A program made the position numbers and the translations under genes. 64,000 nt of DNA, from contig JAHCVI010000004.1 of the NCBI GenBank assembly GCA_019096155.1, positions 1,860,001-1,924,000 of the forward strand. The letters run 5' to 3'. Each line of letters opens with the position of its first letter. Within the stretch, counting starts at the first letter, position 1. The DNA comes from Staphylotrichum longicolle (taxonomy: Eukaryota; Ascomycota; Sordariomycetes; Sordariales; Chaetomiaceae). This document shows positions 21,100 through 32,562 of this stretch, piece by piece. Below the pieces are notes generated by a model. The model made no database searches, was not told where the DNA came from, and saw nothing but the letters and a program-made list of their open reading frames with translations.

Positions 21100-22390
21100 A
21101 TGCTGGTCCCCGCCTCACTTTCGCTCCTCTTGGGCAGCGCCAGCCTCTTCCATGCTGCCCATGGCGCCCCGGCTGCTTACGTCGCTCCCCGGGACGGTGC
21201 AAGCCCCGGCCTAACCTATGACCCCAACACCCCCAGCTACTGCACCTGGTGGCTCGACGTCACCACCGCCAAACCTTGCGCTCCCGTGCTGTTGCAGAAC
21301 GGGGTGACGCTGGAGCAGTTTCGCAGATGGGTGAGTTTCTGAGTATGTTTGAACACACGTCCGGGGGCTAATACCGCAACCAGAACCCATCCATTCCTGC
21401 AAGCTGTGATACACTTCAGGCTGGACACTCTTATTGCATTGAGGCCTTGTGGGAACCTGACCCGACAAGCGGGTCGACCACAACGACCACCCGAACCACC
21501 ACAACTAGCCAGACCACTACGACCCAGACCACCACTACGACCAAGACCAGCAGCAGCAGCATCAGTAGCAGCACCACCATCACCACCACGACCACCACCA
21601 CCACGGCCCCAAGCAACGGAGTGGCAACGCCAACCCCGATCCAGCCTGGCATGATTGGGAACTGCAACAAGTTCCACTATGTCGAGAAGGGCCAGACGTG
21701 CGCAATCATCGCGGCTCTCTACTCCGTCTCGGTGGCCCAGTTCTCCCAGTGGAATCCCGCCTCCAAGGCCGACTGCTCAAACCTCTGGGCCTCAACAGTA
21801 CGTCCCCTTCAGCCCCCTCCCCACTTGCCCACCTACACAATGCTAACCTCCCCATCCACACGCAGTACGCCTGCGTCGGCATCATCGGCCTCACGCCCTC
21901 CCCCTCCCCCACGCCCACGCCCACCCCCACTCAACCCGTCAACGGCATCGCCACGCCGACGCCCACCCACCCGGGCATGACGCCCAACTGCGCCAAGTTC
22001 GTCAAGGTCAACCCCGGCGACACGTGCGACGTCGTCGCCTTCTTCAACGGGCCCATCTCGACCGAGGACTTTGTGCTGTGGAACGCGGGCGTCGGCGGGC
22101 GGGAGTGCCGCGCCCTGCAGGCGGGCACCTACGCGTGCGTCGGCCTCATCCCGGGCACGACGCCGACGCAGCCGTGGAACGGCATCGTCACGCCGAGTCC
22201 CGCGCACCCGGGCTTGGTGGGCAACTGTAACAAATTTGTGAAGGTTAAGGAAGGGGATTCGTGCGATGGTATTGCGTTTTGGAATGGCGTGGCGGGGACG
22301 GAGTGGGTGAAGCGGTGGAATCTGGGGGTCGGGGAGGATTGTCGGGGGTTGCAGGTCGGGGCGTATGTGTGTGTTGGGGTTGTTGGGTGA
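21100..22390 (+). CDS. Secreted protein with four LysM domains
   Basis: Three exons (21100-21330, 21384-21797, 21866-22390) give 389 aa. The signal peptide is MLVPASLSLLLGSASLFHAAHG. LysM 1 (YCTWWLDVTTAKPC...SYCIEAL) is followed by a Thr-rich linker. Then come LysM 2 (NCNKFHYVEKGQTCAII...YACVGI), a Pro/Thr spacer, LysM 3 (NCAKFVKVNPGDTCDVV...TYACVGL) and LysM 4 (NCNKFVKVKEGDSCDGI...YVCVGV). Repeats 2-4 share the spacer GxxTPxPxHPG. LysM domains bind chitin oligomers. Secreted LysM proteins protect fungal walls or mask chitin from host or bacterial sensing, and no catalytic domain is present. The start 87 nt upstream would spoil the signal peptide. It ends about 200 bp from the convergent HeLo gene. 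Confidence 0.92.
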
Positions 22391-22593
22391 GTGCGGAACG
22401 CGAAGTGGTTGTTTTTTTTTTTGTTGTCACGGTTTCTTTTCGTGAAATCTGGGTGTTGTTCGAGCCCTGTCCGCCGGTTCTCCAAATCGAATCGCCGTCA
22501 GATCAAAGTTCCTCCCTCTTTCTCGAACATGGCCTCTAGTTGTTCAGCGCTTACGCGCTAGTTATTCGCCTATTCCTGTCATATGAAGCAAAG

Positions 22594-24393
22594 CTAAACC
22601 ACATCGATGCTCTCGCCCTGCCATACTCCCTGGCGAATGCGCTGGCTGGAGGCACGATCAGGATATGCCAGCAGCCGCAGCTCATCGACGACCGAGGACC
22701 GGAACCTGGAAGCAAGCAGGGTGTCGCTGTCGGAGGCGGTGACAGCAGCCTCGTTGTGAACATCGTGGTCGGGCTCAAACCGGCCCTCGAGACACCGCAA
22801 CACGACATCTCGGTAACGGCTGCTGGCCGAGAAGCCCAGGTGCTTCCTCGCACGCGCAACAAGGCTGTTCCTGATGTTAAAAGGATCCGCGATGCGCGAT
22901 GCGTCGTGGGGCACCAGCGTCGTGGCCCGACGCCACATGCCGAGCTCGAGCAGGACGACGCCGAGGGCGTACAGGTCGTGAACGGGAGCAAAGGCGTCGG
23001 TGGGCACGCCCCAGCGATGGGGGTGGCGGTAGACGTTGCGCTCAAAGTTGCTGTCGGACTTGAGCGAGGTGGCGCTGTCGACGGGGCGGGCGTATTCAAA
23101 GCCGTACAGGAACCAGTCGGGAGGGAGCACCTTGTCCAGGACCTGGTCGGCGGCCGAAGAGGAGGAGGAGGACGCCCGCAGCCTGAGAGCCTCCTTGGCG
23201 TGATAGAAAACGATGTTGTCGCTGCGCAGGTTCTTGTGCACCCACGACACCGAGTGGAGGCGGTCGACGACGGACGCGAGCTCGTACGCCATCGCGTAGC
23301 GCTCCTCCAGCCCCGGACCGGCCGAGACAGACGTGCCGGGGAGGGCGTCAAAGAGCGATACGGGGCGAGGCTCCAGATGCGGAGGGATTCCGAAGAGCAG
23401 CGAGTGCGCGCCCTTGTCGACGCGTTCCATCCAGCACAGGCAGTGGGGGATTGCGCGCTCGAGACGGTGCAGATTCTGCAGGATCGACACCAGCTGGTTG
23501 AGCCTTGCGCCGCAGCTCTGGCGCTGTGCATAGCCCTGCGCGGACCCCTGGTACTGTTTGGAGTCGACCAGAACGATGCCGTCGCCGAAGCGGCCGATCT
23601 CAAACTTGGATTCGGGGGCTGGTCTTCGCGCGCTTCTCAAGTCAGTCCATGGCCGCTTGTAATAATCGACGACTACCCCAGCTGCTGCTGATGATGCCAC
23701 ATCGTGTGCCGGAGCAGCATCATCACCACCGTTGTCAGCGGGAAGGGTCTGAACCGCCTTGGCCTGCGCTGCGAGGGCATCGCTGATGCCCAGTGCCTCG
23801 GCCACCGTGGGCTGAAGACGAAGTTCTGCGCTCAAGGGCTGCTGGAGGCGCGCCATCTGCATCTGGCGGCCGAGCAGATTCAGCTCGAGCAGTTGGGTGA
23901 TCTTCCTGTTCCACATCTCAAAGTCCCCTACAATCCCGGCGAGACGTTTCTTGTCCCAAATGGCCCAGCGCAGTCTCGCGCGTGGGCCATCCCATACGGA
24001 CTCGGCGGTGGTGACGCTCAGGGGGTTGTCGGCTGGTCCCGCCTCAAGAGCGTGGGTTGCGGTCGCAGGGGATAACTGATACCGGGCATCGAGAGGATGG
24101 TAGTCTTGTATGTTTCTCACGAATTCAATGAAGATGAGATTGATGCTGTGTTGCATCGGGGTGTCGAGCGCTTCGAAAAGCGTTGCCCTCCCATGGTTCG
24201 GTTCGGGTGCCTCAAACAGCAGCTCTCTGAGGTTTTGGGTTATGGTTCTCTCGGCGTTCAGCTTGGCTAGGATTGCAGCCCGGTCGTTTTGAAAGCTCTT
24301 GACATTGTCGACAATTTCAGAGACAGCTTTGTAAATGTTCAGGAGTGTCTCGACTGCCGAGAGAGTCCCAACTGCCAGTCCAGCGACTTCCAT
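22594..24393 (-). CDS. HeLo-domain protein with C-terminal pseudokinase (fungal MLKL-like architecture)
   Basis: Single exon, 599 aa. The N-terminal ~200 residues (MEVAGLAVGTLSAVETLLNI...) match the HeLo prion-inhibition/propagation helical domain: a hydrophobic first helix, then long amphipathic helices. In known HeLo proteins this domain inserts in the plasma membrane and kills the cell. Residues ~260-590 look like a kinase fold without key residues. No glycine loop or VAIK lysine is visible. The catalytic loop is WVHKNLRSDNIVF (HKN instead of HRD) and the DFG position is YGFEYARP. HELO plus pseudokinase is the fungal counterpart of plant/animal MLKL layouts. Known relatives are tied to heterokaryon incompatibility and immune-type death; this role is inferred. 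It is divergent from the kinase gene 404 bp away. Confidence 0.82.
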   Translation of the reverse strand: MEVAGLAVGTLSAVETLLNIYKAVSEIVDNVKSFQNDRAAILAKLNAERTITQNLRELLFEAPEPNHGRATLFEALDTPMQHSINLIFIEFVRNIQDYHPLDARYQLSPATATHALEAGPADNPLSVTTAESVWDGPRARLRWAIWDKKRLAGIVGDFEMWNRKITQLLELNLLGRQMQMARLQQPLSAELRLQPTVAEALGISDALAAQAKAVQTLPADNGGDDAAPAHDVASSAAAGVVVDYYKRPWTDLRSARRPAPESKFEIGRFGDGIVLVDSKQYQGSAQGYAQRQSCGARLNQLVSILQNLHRLERAIPHCLCWMERVDKGAHSLLFGIPPHLEPRPVSLFDALPGTSVSAGPGLEERYAMAYELASVVDRLHSVSWVHKNLRSDNIVFYHAKEALRLRASSSSSSAADQVLDKVLPPDWFLYGFEYARPVDSATSLKSDSNFERNVYRHPHRWGVPTDAFAPVHDLYALGVVLLELGMWRRATTLVPHDASRIADPFNIRNSLVARARKHLGFSASSRYRDVVLRCLEGRFEPDHDVHNEAAVTASDSDTLLASRFRSSVVDELRLLAYPDRASSQRIRQGVWQGESIDVV

Positions 24394-24797
24394 CTTGGCC
24401 AGAACAAAGGCTCGTAGTCCGTATCGTCACGAGCTAGGACGACTGGTGGCTAACAACCTAAAATTCTCGCAGTGAAGGCTTCGGGCGTCAATACTACAAG
24501 CACGAAAAGAGGGTTTATTAGACAGGGAAGCGGGGTACAGCCTAGCTAAGGCTAACCGCCCTGCCGGACCGGAACCTCCGTCCCAATCGAAGGTTGCGCT
24601 GCGGCTGAGGCTGTCATGCAGGGCGTCGGAGGGCTTCAAAGCCTCACAAGCACCCCCCTTCAGCTAGGTTGGGCATTCGATGCAAACCTATGCTTTGGTT
24701 CTCAAAAGTCTAGTGGGAGTTTACCTTCGATTTCCCTTGGCCCCCTTAAGCCCTGCCACGCACCCCGGAGTGTATCCCAGGGGAACAGCACCTACGG
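24394..24797. promoter_or_regulatory. Divergent promoter between HeLo-pseudokinase and kinase genes
   Basis: 404 bp shared upstream region. No clear motif was recognised. The short head-to-head spacing would allow co-regulation. Confidence 0.4.
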
Positions 24798-26138
24798 ATG
24801 GCAGACTCGCTTGCGAACATGTCGTCGCGGTCGTCGTCGATCATTCCCTCTGCCGTTTCGGGTTCATTCGGACGGAGATCCCGCAACAGGGCTGCGGAGG
24901 GACCATCTCTGACATACGCCTTTGCCTGTGCCGTCCTCCCGCACAAAGTCCACCGATTCTCCAAGTCCGACTTTCGGGACACTCGGATTCTTGTGGGCGA
25001 AGGCGCCACGTCCACCGTCTACAAGGTCTTGATCCAGACGCCGGGTCGGGAGGAGGCAGCCGCCATCAAACAGAAGCGTCTCAAGGGATCATGGTTTGAC
25101 CACGACGTGTCCGTCGAGTCGTGGCTACAAACAGCATATTTGGACATACGCATCATGTCCCACGACAGCTTTCGGAGGACGCACAATGTCGTTACGGCTC
25201 TGGGATACTTCTGGGAGCCGTTTGAATACACCGATGGCTCCCCTGGCTTGTCACCCTGCCTGGTGCTGCCCCTGGCGATGGATGAGGCACCCACCCTGCA
25301 GCACTTTTTCGCCTCCCTCCCAAAAGAAGGACGAGCCGTGGGTGGAGCCTTGCAGTTCAGCCTGGCCCGGGACATTGCCAACGGTCTGCACGAGTTACAC
25401 AGTTGCGGCGTCGTCCACGGCGACCTCAAGCCCGCCAACATCCTGCTGTTTCGAGAGACCGTTGACGGCCCCATTACTGCAAAGCTTTCCGACTTTAGCC
25501 ACTCCTTCATCATGTCCGACTACGAGGGCGGCAAGACCAAGAATCTCCCCAGGTACACCGGCACCCCGCCGTTTGTTACCCCCGAGGTGCGCCGGTGGGA
25601 GAGAGAGATGATGGCTACCGGAAACCCGTCTCATCTTGGCGAGTCTGGGCTTGACATGCCCAATTACTACGCGTGCGACATTTTCAGTCTCGGCGACATC
25701 TTGCGGGCCCTAGCCACAGACGGAGAAAACTTGTGGCGTTGGTTAGAGGGCGCACGGCATCCAGACGACGTGGTCCACGAATTTAAGGAAGACGATGTCC
25801 TCGACCATCCCTCCCTATATGTCGGCGAGATCGTGGCCGAGGTTGCTCGCTTCAGCTTTCTAACCCCTCACAGAGCAGCTGCGATATGCGAATGTCTCGA
25901 GATGTGCCTGCAAGAAGATCCGGAAGCTCGCGGCACGGCCTTGGATGTCCGGAACAGGCTGGACGAAGCTGAAGTCGAAGTTGGCCCATCGACCTTGCCA
26001 AGGTCTCAGTTAGCGGCCATGATCCAATACATCGAATCATCCGTGGACGCCAGTCCGGCCGCTCGGAACCTAGCCCTCAGCTTTCTGGCGAACTTGACAG
26101 CCGATAGTGACCCGTCGACGGTCAAGGAGAAACCGTAA
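24798..26138 (+). CDS. Protein kinase; probably the N-terminal half of a kinase-ankyrin gene
   Basis: An open frame of 446 codons. After a Ser-rich leader comes a kinase domain. Its glycine loop is VGEGATSTVYKV (~66-77), Lys in AAIKQKRL (~92), catalytic loop VVHGDLKPANILL (~204-216, HGD) and LSDFSHSF (~229-236, DFS in place of DFG). An APE-like TPEV and helical C-lobe follow. Mg-binding Asp and Lys are present, so it may be active. The frame stops at 26138, but ankyrin sequence starts just downstream. Splicing 26121-26332 (donor GTCAAG, weak; branch CTGAT and acceptor CCAG, good) joins them in phase as ...DSDPST-FAHIVALDVEPR. That gives one protein of about 1487 aa. The 212-nt intron is long for this window. 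In this sequence the kinase may therefore be one gene with the next entry. Confidence 0.8.
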   Translation: MADSLANMSSRSSSIIPSAVSGSFGRRSRNRAAEGPSLTYAFACAVLPHKVHRFSKSDFRDTRILVGEGATSTVYKVLIQTPGREEAAAIKQKRLKGSWFDHDVSVESWLQTAYLDIRIMSHDSFRRTHNVVTALGYFWEPFEYTDGSPGLSPCLVLPLAMDEAPTLQHFFASLPKEGRAVGGALQFSLARDIANGLHELHSCGVVHGDLKPANILLFRETVDGPITAKLSDFSHSFIMSDYEGGKTKNLPRYTGTPPFVTPEVRRWEREMMATGNPSHLGESGLDMPNYYACDIFSLGDILRALATDGENLWRWLEGARHPDDVVHEFKEDDVLDHPSLYVGEIVAEVARFSFLTPHRAAAICECLEMCLQEDPEARGTALDVRNRLDEAEVEVGPSTLPRSQLAAMIQYIESSVDASPAARNLALSFLANLTADSDPSTVKEKP

Positions 26139-26332
26139 TGAAGAACTAGCCAAATTCCTTAGTATCTATAGCATGATCAAGGCTGACCCTGATCACCCTA
26201 GTTATCAAGGCATAGAGACCTCATTTACGCCCTTGCGTACCGTGTACGGGTCCATAACAGAGGTCAGTGTGACGCATATCCCACTTCGCAGCTAAGGTAT
26301 TATCTGAACGGGCCATCTGATTAAAAGGCCAG

Positions 26333-29300
26333 TTTGCGCACATCGTAGCCCTCGACGTGGAACCACGGACCGCGCGGCCGCTCCTGCAACAGATATACCG
26401 AGAGTTTGAACACAAAGCCAAAATGGGCTCTCAGGGCGCAGCGATCTGTCAGGCATCTTGCTTGGCCCTAGGGCTTGGGACAGCTCACGACATGGATATG
26501 GCGTTGGGTCTCTTGGTCGTCTTGCAAAGCCGTCACTGGGTGCTGCGAGCGACAGTCCCCTGGCTCTTGCGCGCCTTGTCCTATTCCGACGATGAACGGG
26601 TCGACTGGTCTTACGCGGACATGCAGCAGGCGTTGCGATGGCGCATGCTGGGCGCCTTGTCCTGTGCGGGCGCCAGAAACCAGGGGCACACGCAACGCGT
26701 GAGGCTGTTGAAAGTGCTCAGCGGAGCCAGATCGCCAGACGGACCAGGCGTTTCGCTCGCCATCAACCGTGGAGTTCCGGATCCTTTCATGCCACGCAAC
26801 TTGCTAGGGATTGACTCGCCGCTGTTCCCAGCTGCGGAGACGGAGCTGGAGTACTCTAAGCTCCTCAGATCCGTCTCAGCACGTCGCTCGTTTAGCCAAC
26901 ACGTACCAACGGAGCCGGGATCCCAAGATCCCAGCCACCCTCCAGAGGATGAGGTGGAAGCCCTGATCGAGGAGTTCAGGGAGCGTTTGCTCCTGACTGC
27001 CCAGTCCCTTGAAGCCGATGCAGACATTGAACAGACGCTTGAAGAAACCACCGAAACGCTTCACCGGGTCCGAGAAGCAATGGTTGCGGCCCCCAGCAGT
27101 CGGGAGAAGCTGAAGACAGTCGTCACTTTTATCGGTTCGGAGCCATCTGGACTGGAGCGGCTTCCATGCGCAACGCTTCTTCACCTGGCCGTCGAGTTTG
27201 TTGGTGGGGATAGCAGCTTCAAGGGCCAGGCGAGGGTGCTGCAGTGTGTGAAAGCCGCCCTCAGGGCCGAAGGGATGGGAAACATCAATATTCCGGGCGC
27301 CCTGGGCGAGACAGCGCTCATTTCCGCCTGTCGGTGCGGCCAGTTCGTTGCAGCAATGTACCTGCTCAGCCTCGGCGCGGACGCAAGCATAGCAGACGAC
27401 AGCGGCATCACGGCGCTTCACTGGCTGGGCTTCTTTGAAGACGAGGACATAGCGACGATGGCCGAGCGTCTGGTCAAGAACGGCGCCAACCTCAACGCCC
27501 GCACCACCGAACTGCTTGATCTCCCCGAGCATGCCATCAACCTCCAGGTCGGCTGCACCCCGCTCCACTATGCCGTTGCCATGCGGAGCTCTCATGCCGT
27601 CAGCGCGCTGCTGAGACTCGGAGCAGACCCGTTCCAAGAGGTGCCTCTTACATTTGCTTACGAGGCGTACTTCTTTACACCCCTTCACTTTGCCGTCAGT
27701 CTTCACTTTCACGAGATCGTAAGGCAACTGCTCGAGGTGGACGGAACCTCGGACAAGGTTCGCTTTCGAGGCAGACGGACGCCACATGCCGCGCTGTCCA
27801 TCTCCATAGTCAACTTGACCGGCATTTGTCTGGTCATGCCTTCCATGATGGCCCCCTTTAGTCGGATCCTCGCGCACGGGGCCGCTCACGAAGACGCGTT
27901 GGACAAGACGCTCGGCGCCATCTTGGACAAGTTCCCAGCCAAGGACGTCCTGGAACTGGTCCATGCCAGGCTCACCAGCGTGTGGTTCCCAGCCGAAGAT
28001 CCCATCATCTTCAGGGCCTGGAAGCGCCGCGGCTTGGGACCGAGAAAGGTGACGCTGCCAGAGCTGCAGGCGTTGGGCCTGCCGTCGTACGACACGACGC
28101 TCCATCAGGGACAACGCTGGGACGTTGAGCTCTGGCTACGTGCCGCTTCTGAATGCCCCAGCTTCCAGGCGTCCGGCACTGCGTCTACGCACGCGGCCCT
28201 CATTGGGGTTGGCGAGGGAATTCTACCGATTAGCGAGGGCGACATGATGCACACCCTGATGCGGTGCATCTCGCGGGACCAGGACGGCCTGCTATCGGTC
28301 GTCTTGCCCCGTCTGGACTTGTCGCTCCTCGACAGGAGCATCCCTTTCTTGTTTTTTCTAGCTGCGGAACACGATTCGATAGGCTGCTTGGAGGTCATGT
28401 GGAGAGTGCTTATCGAGAACGCGGAAAGTGACCATCTCAAGACCCGAGTGAGTACCATGGCAGCCTCATGACTTCCTCCCCTTGGCCTTGCGGCTGCTCT
28501 TTGACCTCCCACTAACACCTGAGGCCTATTTCTAGTGTATCGAGTATGAGGAGCAGTCCAAGACAGCACTGCATCGCGCAGCAGAGAAGAATGCGACGCG
28601 CGCCATGGACTTCCTGCTCGACCACGGCTGGGACATGGACGGCGACCTCGGCACAACAGCCGGGTCCCCGCTGAACGTCGCGGCGACGTCCCTGCTGACG
28701 CGCGACGCGGCCATCCTGCTCCTGCGGCGCGGCGCCAACCTGTTCTGCTGCCGCCGGTCCGGGGCGGGCTTCAACGTCCTCCACCGCGCCCTCCAGGACC
28801 CGGACGTGGAGCTCAAGGGCGACCAGCAGTTCTCGCTCGTGCGCATCCTGGTCGAGTCGTGCGCGGACCTCTTCCTCCCCGTGCTGGACAAGCTTCTAGC
28901 GGGCCGTAACAATCTCCTGTGGACGCCGCTGCACCTCGCCGTCTTCAAGTGCGATATGCCGAGCGTCCTCACCCTTCTGGAGCTCGGGCGCTGTGATCTC
29001 GCCGCCGAGGACTCGAGGCGCTTCACGCCTCTCATGCTTGCCCTGTATAGCGAGCATTTTGCGGAGGCTCGGTTTGAGAATCTCGAGGCCATTTATGCTC
29101 GGCGCGGCTGGGGTCTGTCGAGCCTCGCCGAGCTGAAACTTGGACACCAGCCGTGGATGGTGGAGCGGTGGAGGGAGATGGCCGGGTTGCTGGTCAAGGC
29201 CGGCTCACCCGTTCCGAAGACGCTGGGGACCACCGGCGACTACGAGTTTCTCTTCGTCCAGGTTGCCCAGGAGCTGTCGATGGCCGCAGCGGATCCGGAG

Positions 29301-29561
29301 CGCGACCTGGAGGACGAGTTCCGAAAAGCATTCAAGAACTTCCGGTTCCTGCAGCACCCCAGCCCGCGCACCGGCTTAGACCCTGTCGTAAAGCTATTCG
29401 CGGAGCAAAATACCGCCGTCATATTTCCTGATGGATGTGCCGAGGGCGAAGATGTTCCCTGGATTCAAATGGAGTTTGGTAGGCCACGCTCCGCCTCGTC
29501 AGGGGATCCAGGGCGCGGCATCGTCTTCCGTCTTTGGCGGCAGGATCACTCCGAAAGATAG
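26333..29561 (+). CDS. Ankyrin-repeat protein, probably the C-terminal part of the kinase-ankyrin gene
   Basis: Exons 26333-28447 and 28536-29561 (intron GTGAGT...TTCTAG, 88 nt) form an open frame of 1047 codons. The first ~170 residues (HIVALDVEPRTARPLLQQIY, AAICQASCLALGLGTAHDMD) resemble the Sel1-like linker found between kinase and ankyrin parts in fungal proteins. A helical segment rich in Glu/Leu follows (IEEFRERLLLTAQSLEADAD), then ankyrin repeats such as LGETALISACRCGQFVAAMY, GITALHWLGFF, VGCTPLHYAVAMRSSHAVSA and KTALHRAAEKNATRAMDFLL. There is no in-frame ATG before 26423 if translated separately, which favours the joint gene. Likely a scaffold or sensor module for recognition; ligand unknown. 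Confidence 0.78.
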
Positions 29562-29808
29562 ATTTTGCCATCAAAGAGTATACAGAACTCACGAGAAAAG
29601 GTAGCTCTAGTCTTTGTGATTAAGTGGCGGAGGGGGTAGCTCTGCTTGCCGTCCAGACTTGGAAGACGAACCCAATGATGAAGCACTCGTGAGCACGGCA
29701 TCCATAGCTTGATCCATCCATTGCGGTGAGATTTGGAGAGATCGCAGACACCTTTGAATCTGCCGAAGTAATCTGTCGCGCTTCCTTAACACGAAGGGAC
29801 ATAGGCAT

Positions 29809-31996
29809 TTAGCCATCTGGTCCCAGGCGCCCTAGCTCGTCAAGCCTCGACAAGAGCTCTACCATGCCCGGCGAAGCGTCACTAGCAGGAGGCGTGCCAT
29901 TCTGCAAAAGTAGACTGATTTCAGGGCAGATGGCTTCGTAGGCCCTCTGAGGCCGAAGTCGCTCCTGTCATCGGGATCAAAGCAGTTGCGGAGGAGATCT
30001 TTTACGATGTTGGCTCGGCCTTGATTGCAGGCGTGTGCAAGGGGCGTCATTCCAAAGTTCGCTCTCGAATTAGCGTCAACCAGCTTGCGCTTGATCAAGG
30101 TCGCCGTCGGGAAACAACTGTACCTCGTTTACGGTCTCGGGCGGCGACGAGCCACCAAGCATACGACAGCGGTGTTTTTCCCTTATCATCTGCCAGTTCG
30201 ACGTCAAGCACTGATTTTTTCTCGGCACCTGGCACAGGATTGATGGTATTCCGGAAGTGGGCTTGTAGCAGCAGTTTGACCACACGCCAGTGGCCCCGTG
30301 CACAGGCGAGCAATAACGGCGTCCGGCCGTGGAGATCTTGGACGTTCAGGTTGAGAAGAGTTGCCAAGTCTGCCCGGAGAAGCATGCTGACAATCTCGTC
30401 GTAGCCCAGTTCAGCGGCCAAGAGCAGTGGGTTCGAACGCCATCTGGAACTCGCTGGGAAATTCATTTTCCACTTGTCACCCTGGGTGAGCGACAAGTGT
30501 CTGCCGCGGATGGCTTCGTCGCTGAGAAGAACTGCAACTGACGCAGCGGACCGGCTTCGTATGGCGCTCATCAGCGGGGTGTCTCCTCCTTGGAGACCGA
30601 GGTTTGGCTTTATCTGCTCTAGGCTGATGAGAAACTTGAGAACTCCGACCTGGCCGTGCTTGGCCGCAACAGCAAGCGGTGTTCCCACGAGGTGCAGGCA
30701 GGTGTTGGGGTCAACGCCCTCGTCAACAAGGTACTGAACCACATGCGCGTGTCCCCTTTCTGCTGCGAATGTGATGCACTGCTTCGGCAGTGGTGCGTCG
30801 TCGTGAGCTCTCACTGACTTGAGATCGTCGAGTAAGCCCTCCCAGGCCAGCCACTCAATGAGGTTGGAGACATGAGAGCCCTCGACGATCTGGGGAAGCA
30901 TCCGGAAAGCGGTATCCCGACGCTTGGACCTGACGGCTTCGGATTCGACCGTCTCCGCTCGCAGTAGGACTACCACGGCTTCCGCATGGCCGTGACGTGC
31001 GGCAACGTCCACCGCGGCTTCTTGTTCGTTGTTGACTTGGGCAACGAGCCCGTCACGCCCAACGATGCTCGCCACCATCCGGACATCACCGCGTGCAGCC
31101 GCTAGATGCAGAGGCGTGTTGCCTTTGAAATCCTTGGCAAATGCGAGCCTGCGCATTCCCGGAGACCACAAACCACTCGCAAACTCGTATGACCCGTACT
31201 GGACAGCAACGTGAAAGGGAGTTGCGCCATCCGAGTCCCGGCGCGCCTCGAGATCGGCGCCGGCACTAATGAACGGCCCGAGGAATGTGTCCCGGTCTGC
31301 CCTCGCGGCGATGTGCAGAGCCGTTTCCGAGAATCTGTTTTTTGCATTCACAACGGCCTTGTCCTGATGAGCCAACAGGCGAACCAAGACGGCGCTGTCC
31401 CATGCCCGGCCGTCAGCTTTGTGCAGTGCCGTGTTGCCGTCGACGTCGCTGACGCCGACTTCTGACACCGGCTCGCGGTCTGAGATGAGGGCCACGACCG
31501 CTGCCTCGAGACCGAGATGCAGGGCCCAGCTCAGGGCGGTCCGTTGGTAGTTGTCTTGGGCTTCGTAGTTGACTGGACCATGTCGTAAAAGGAGAGATAG
31601 CATCCCCTCACCTTCGGTCGGGGACGACGCGACCTCGACGGCATAGTGCAGCGGGGACCGCCCTTCATTGTCCGAGAGTGTGACATCTGTGAGGGGATGC
31701 TCGAGGAGCTTCCGGACATTATCGGTGCAGTTTGAAGAGATGGCCATGTGCAGAGCCGTCTTTCCATTGGCATCCTGGGCGTTGGGGTCAATGCTGGCAT
31801 GGGCCAGCAGAAGTCTGAGTGCCTCACCGGCCTTGCTGGACACGGCTATGTGCAGAGGCGTTGCTCCGTTGGCGTCTTTGGTGTTGACATCGACCTTGTT
31901 GCTCTCGAGCAGCTGTCGGAGTCTCCTGATGTCGTGCCTGCCGAATTTCACCGCCTCGTGAACCGGGTGTGATCGTTTCCATAACCGGGGAGCCAT
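29809..31996 (-). CDS. Ankyrin-repeat protein with two apparent one-base breaks near the C-terminus
   Basis: From ATG 31996 (MAPRLWKRSHPVHEAVKFGR) the frame carries about 15 ankyrin repeats: ANGATPLHIAVSSKAGEALR, NGKTALHMAISSNCTDNVRK, EGRSPLHYAVEVASSP and HGRTPLLLACARGHWRVVKL, among others. The frame ends at 30095, mid-repeat. One more T in the TTT run at 30112-30114 (AAA on +) would continue as FPTATLIKRKLVDANSRANF, another ankyrin repeat. One more G at the GGG run 29943-29945 (CCC on +) would continue as GAYEAICPEISLLLQNGTPP and stop naturally at 29809. No splice solution preserves this reading, so base-call indels are more likely than introns. Upstream in-frame ATGs (to 32416) give an unlikely low-complexity leader. 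It is convergent with the previous ankyrin gene; whether the two are related copies is unclear. Confidence 0.75.
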
Positions 31997-32562
31997 CTGC
32001 GGCGGGGCGACAAGGGGGAGGAAGTCAGAACTGGCCTTAGGGGTAGGCGATATCGAGAAACGCTGGGAGTTGAAAGATGGGTGTCGCCGCCCCTGAGCCT
32101 TGTTGGACTCTGTGGACTCTGGAGAAAGGTCGCGTATTGTAGCCTTGATGGGTGCCCTGCACGAGCAGCAAAACCATGCCCATGTTGGCAATTGGGTGGC
32201 TGATTTGTCTTGGCTTTGGGGGCTGAAAGGTAAGGGGGGGGGGAGGGCCGCTGTATCACGCATTGGGCAATACAAGTGAGGAGGCAGTGCCAGGTGAAGG
32301 CTCACAACAAAACGCCAATGGAAGGCTGCGCCCCACGGAAATAAACGGCGAGGATTACAGTAACGGCTTTTGTCGACAAGCCCTGCTGAAAGCCTTATTG
32401 CAGCCCCAACCCCCAAACCAAAAAGCTGTCACGTCACAACAGTATTTGGAGAAGCAGCTTTTGGTCATCACCAGATGTACCGTGGACACTACGATAACCA
32501 CCGCAGACTGTGGAACTGGAGATGCTGATATCCATCCCCTCTGGGCTCTCAAGCAACCAGAA
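31997..32562. other. Intergenic, divergent promoter
   Basis: 566 bp between the ankyrin gene (-) and the membrane-protein gene (+). A G run lies at about 32236-32244. No gene or RNA recognised. Confidence 0.45.

Noticed and set aside
22540..23691. Long + strand frame opposite the HeLo gene
   Set aside because: Antisense shadow; the HeLo frame has recognisable domains.
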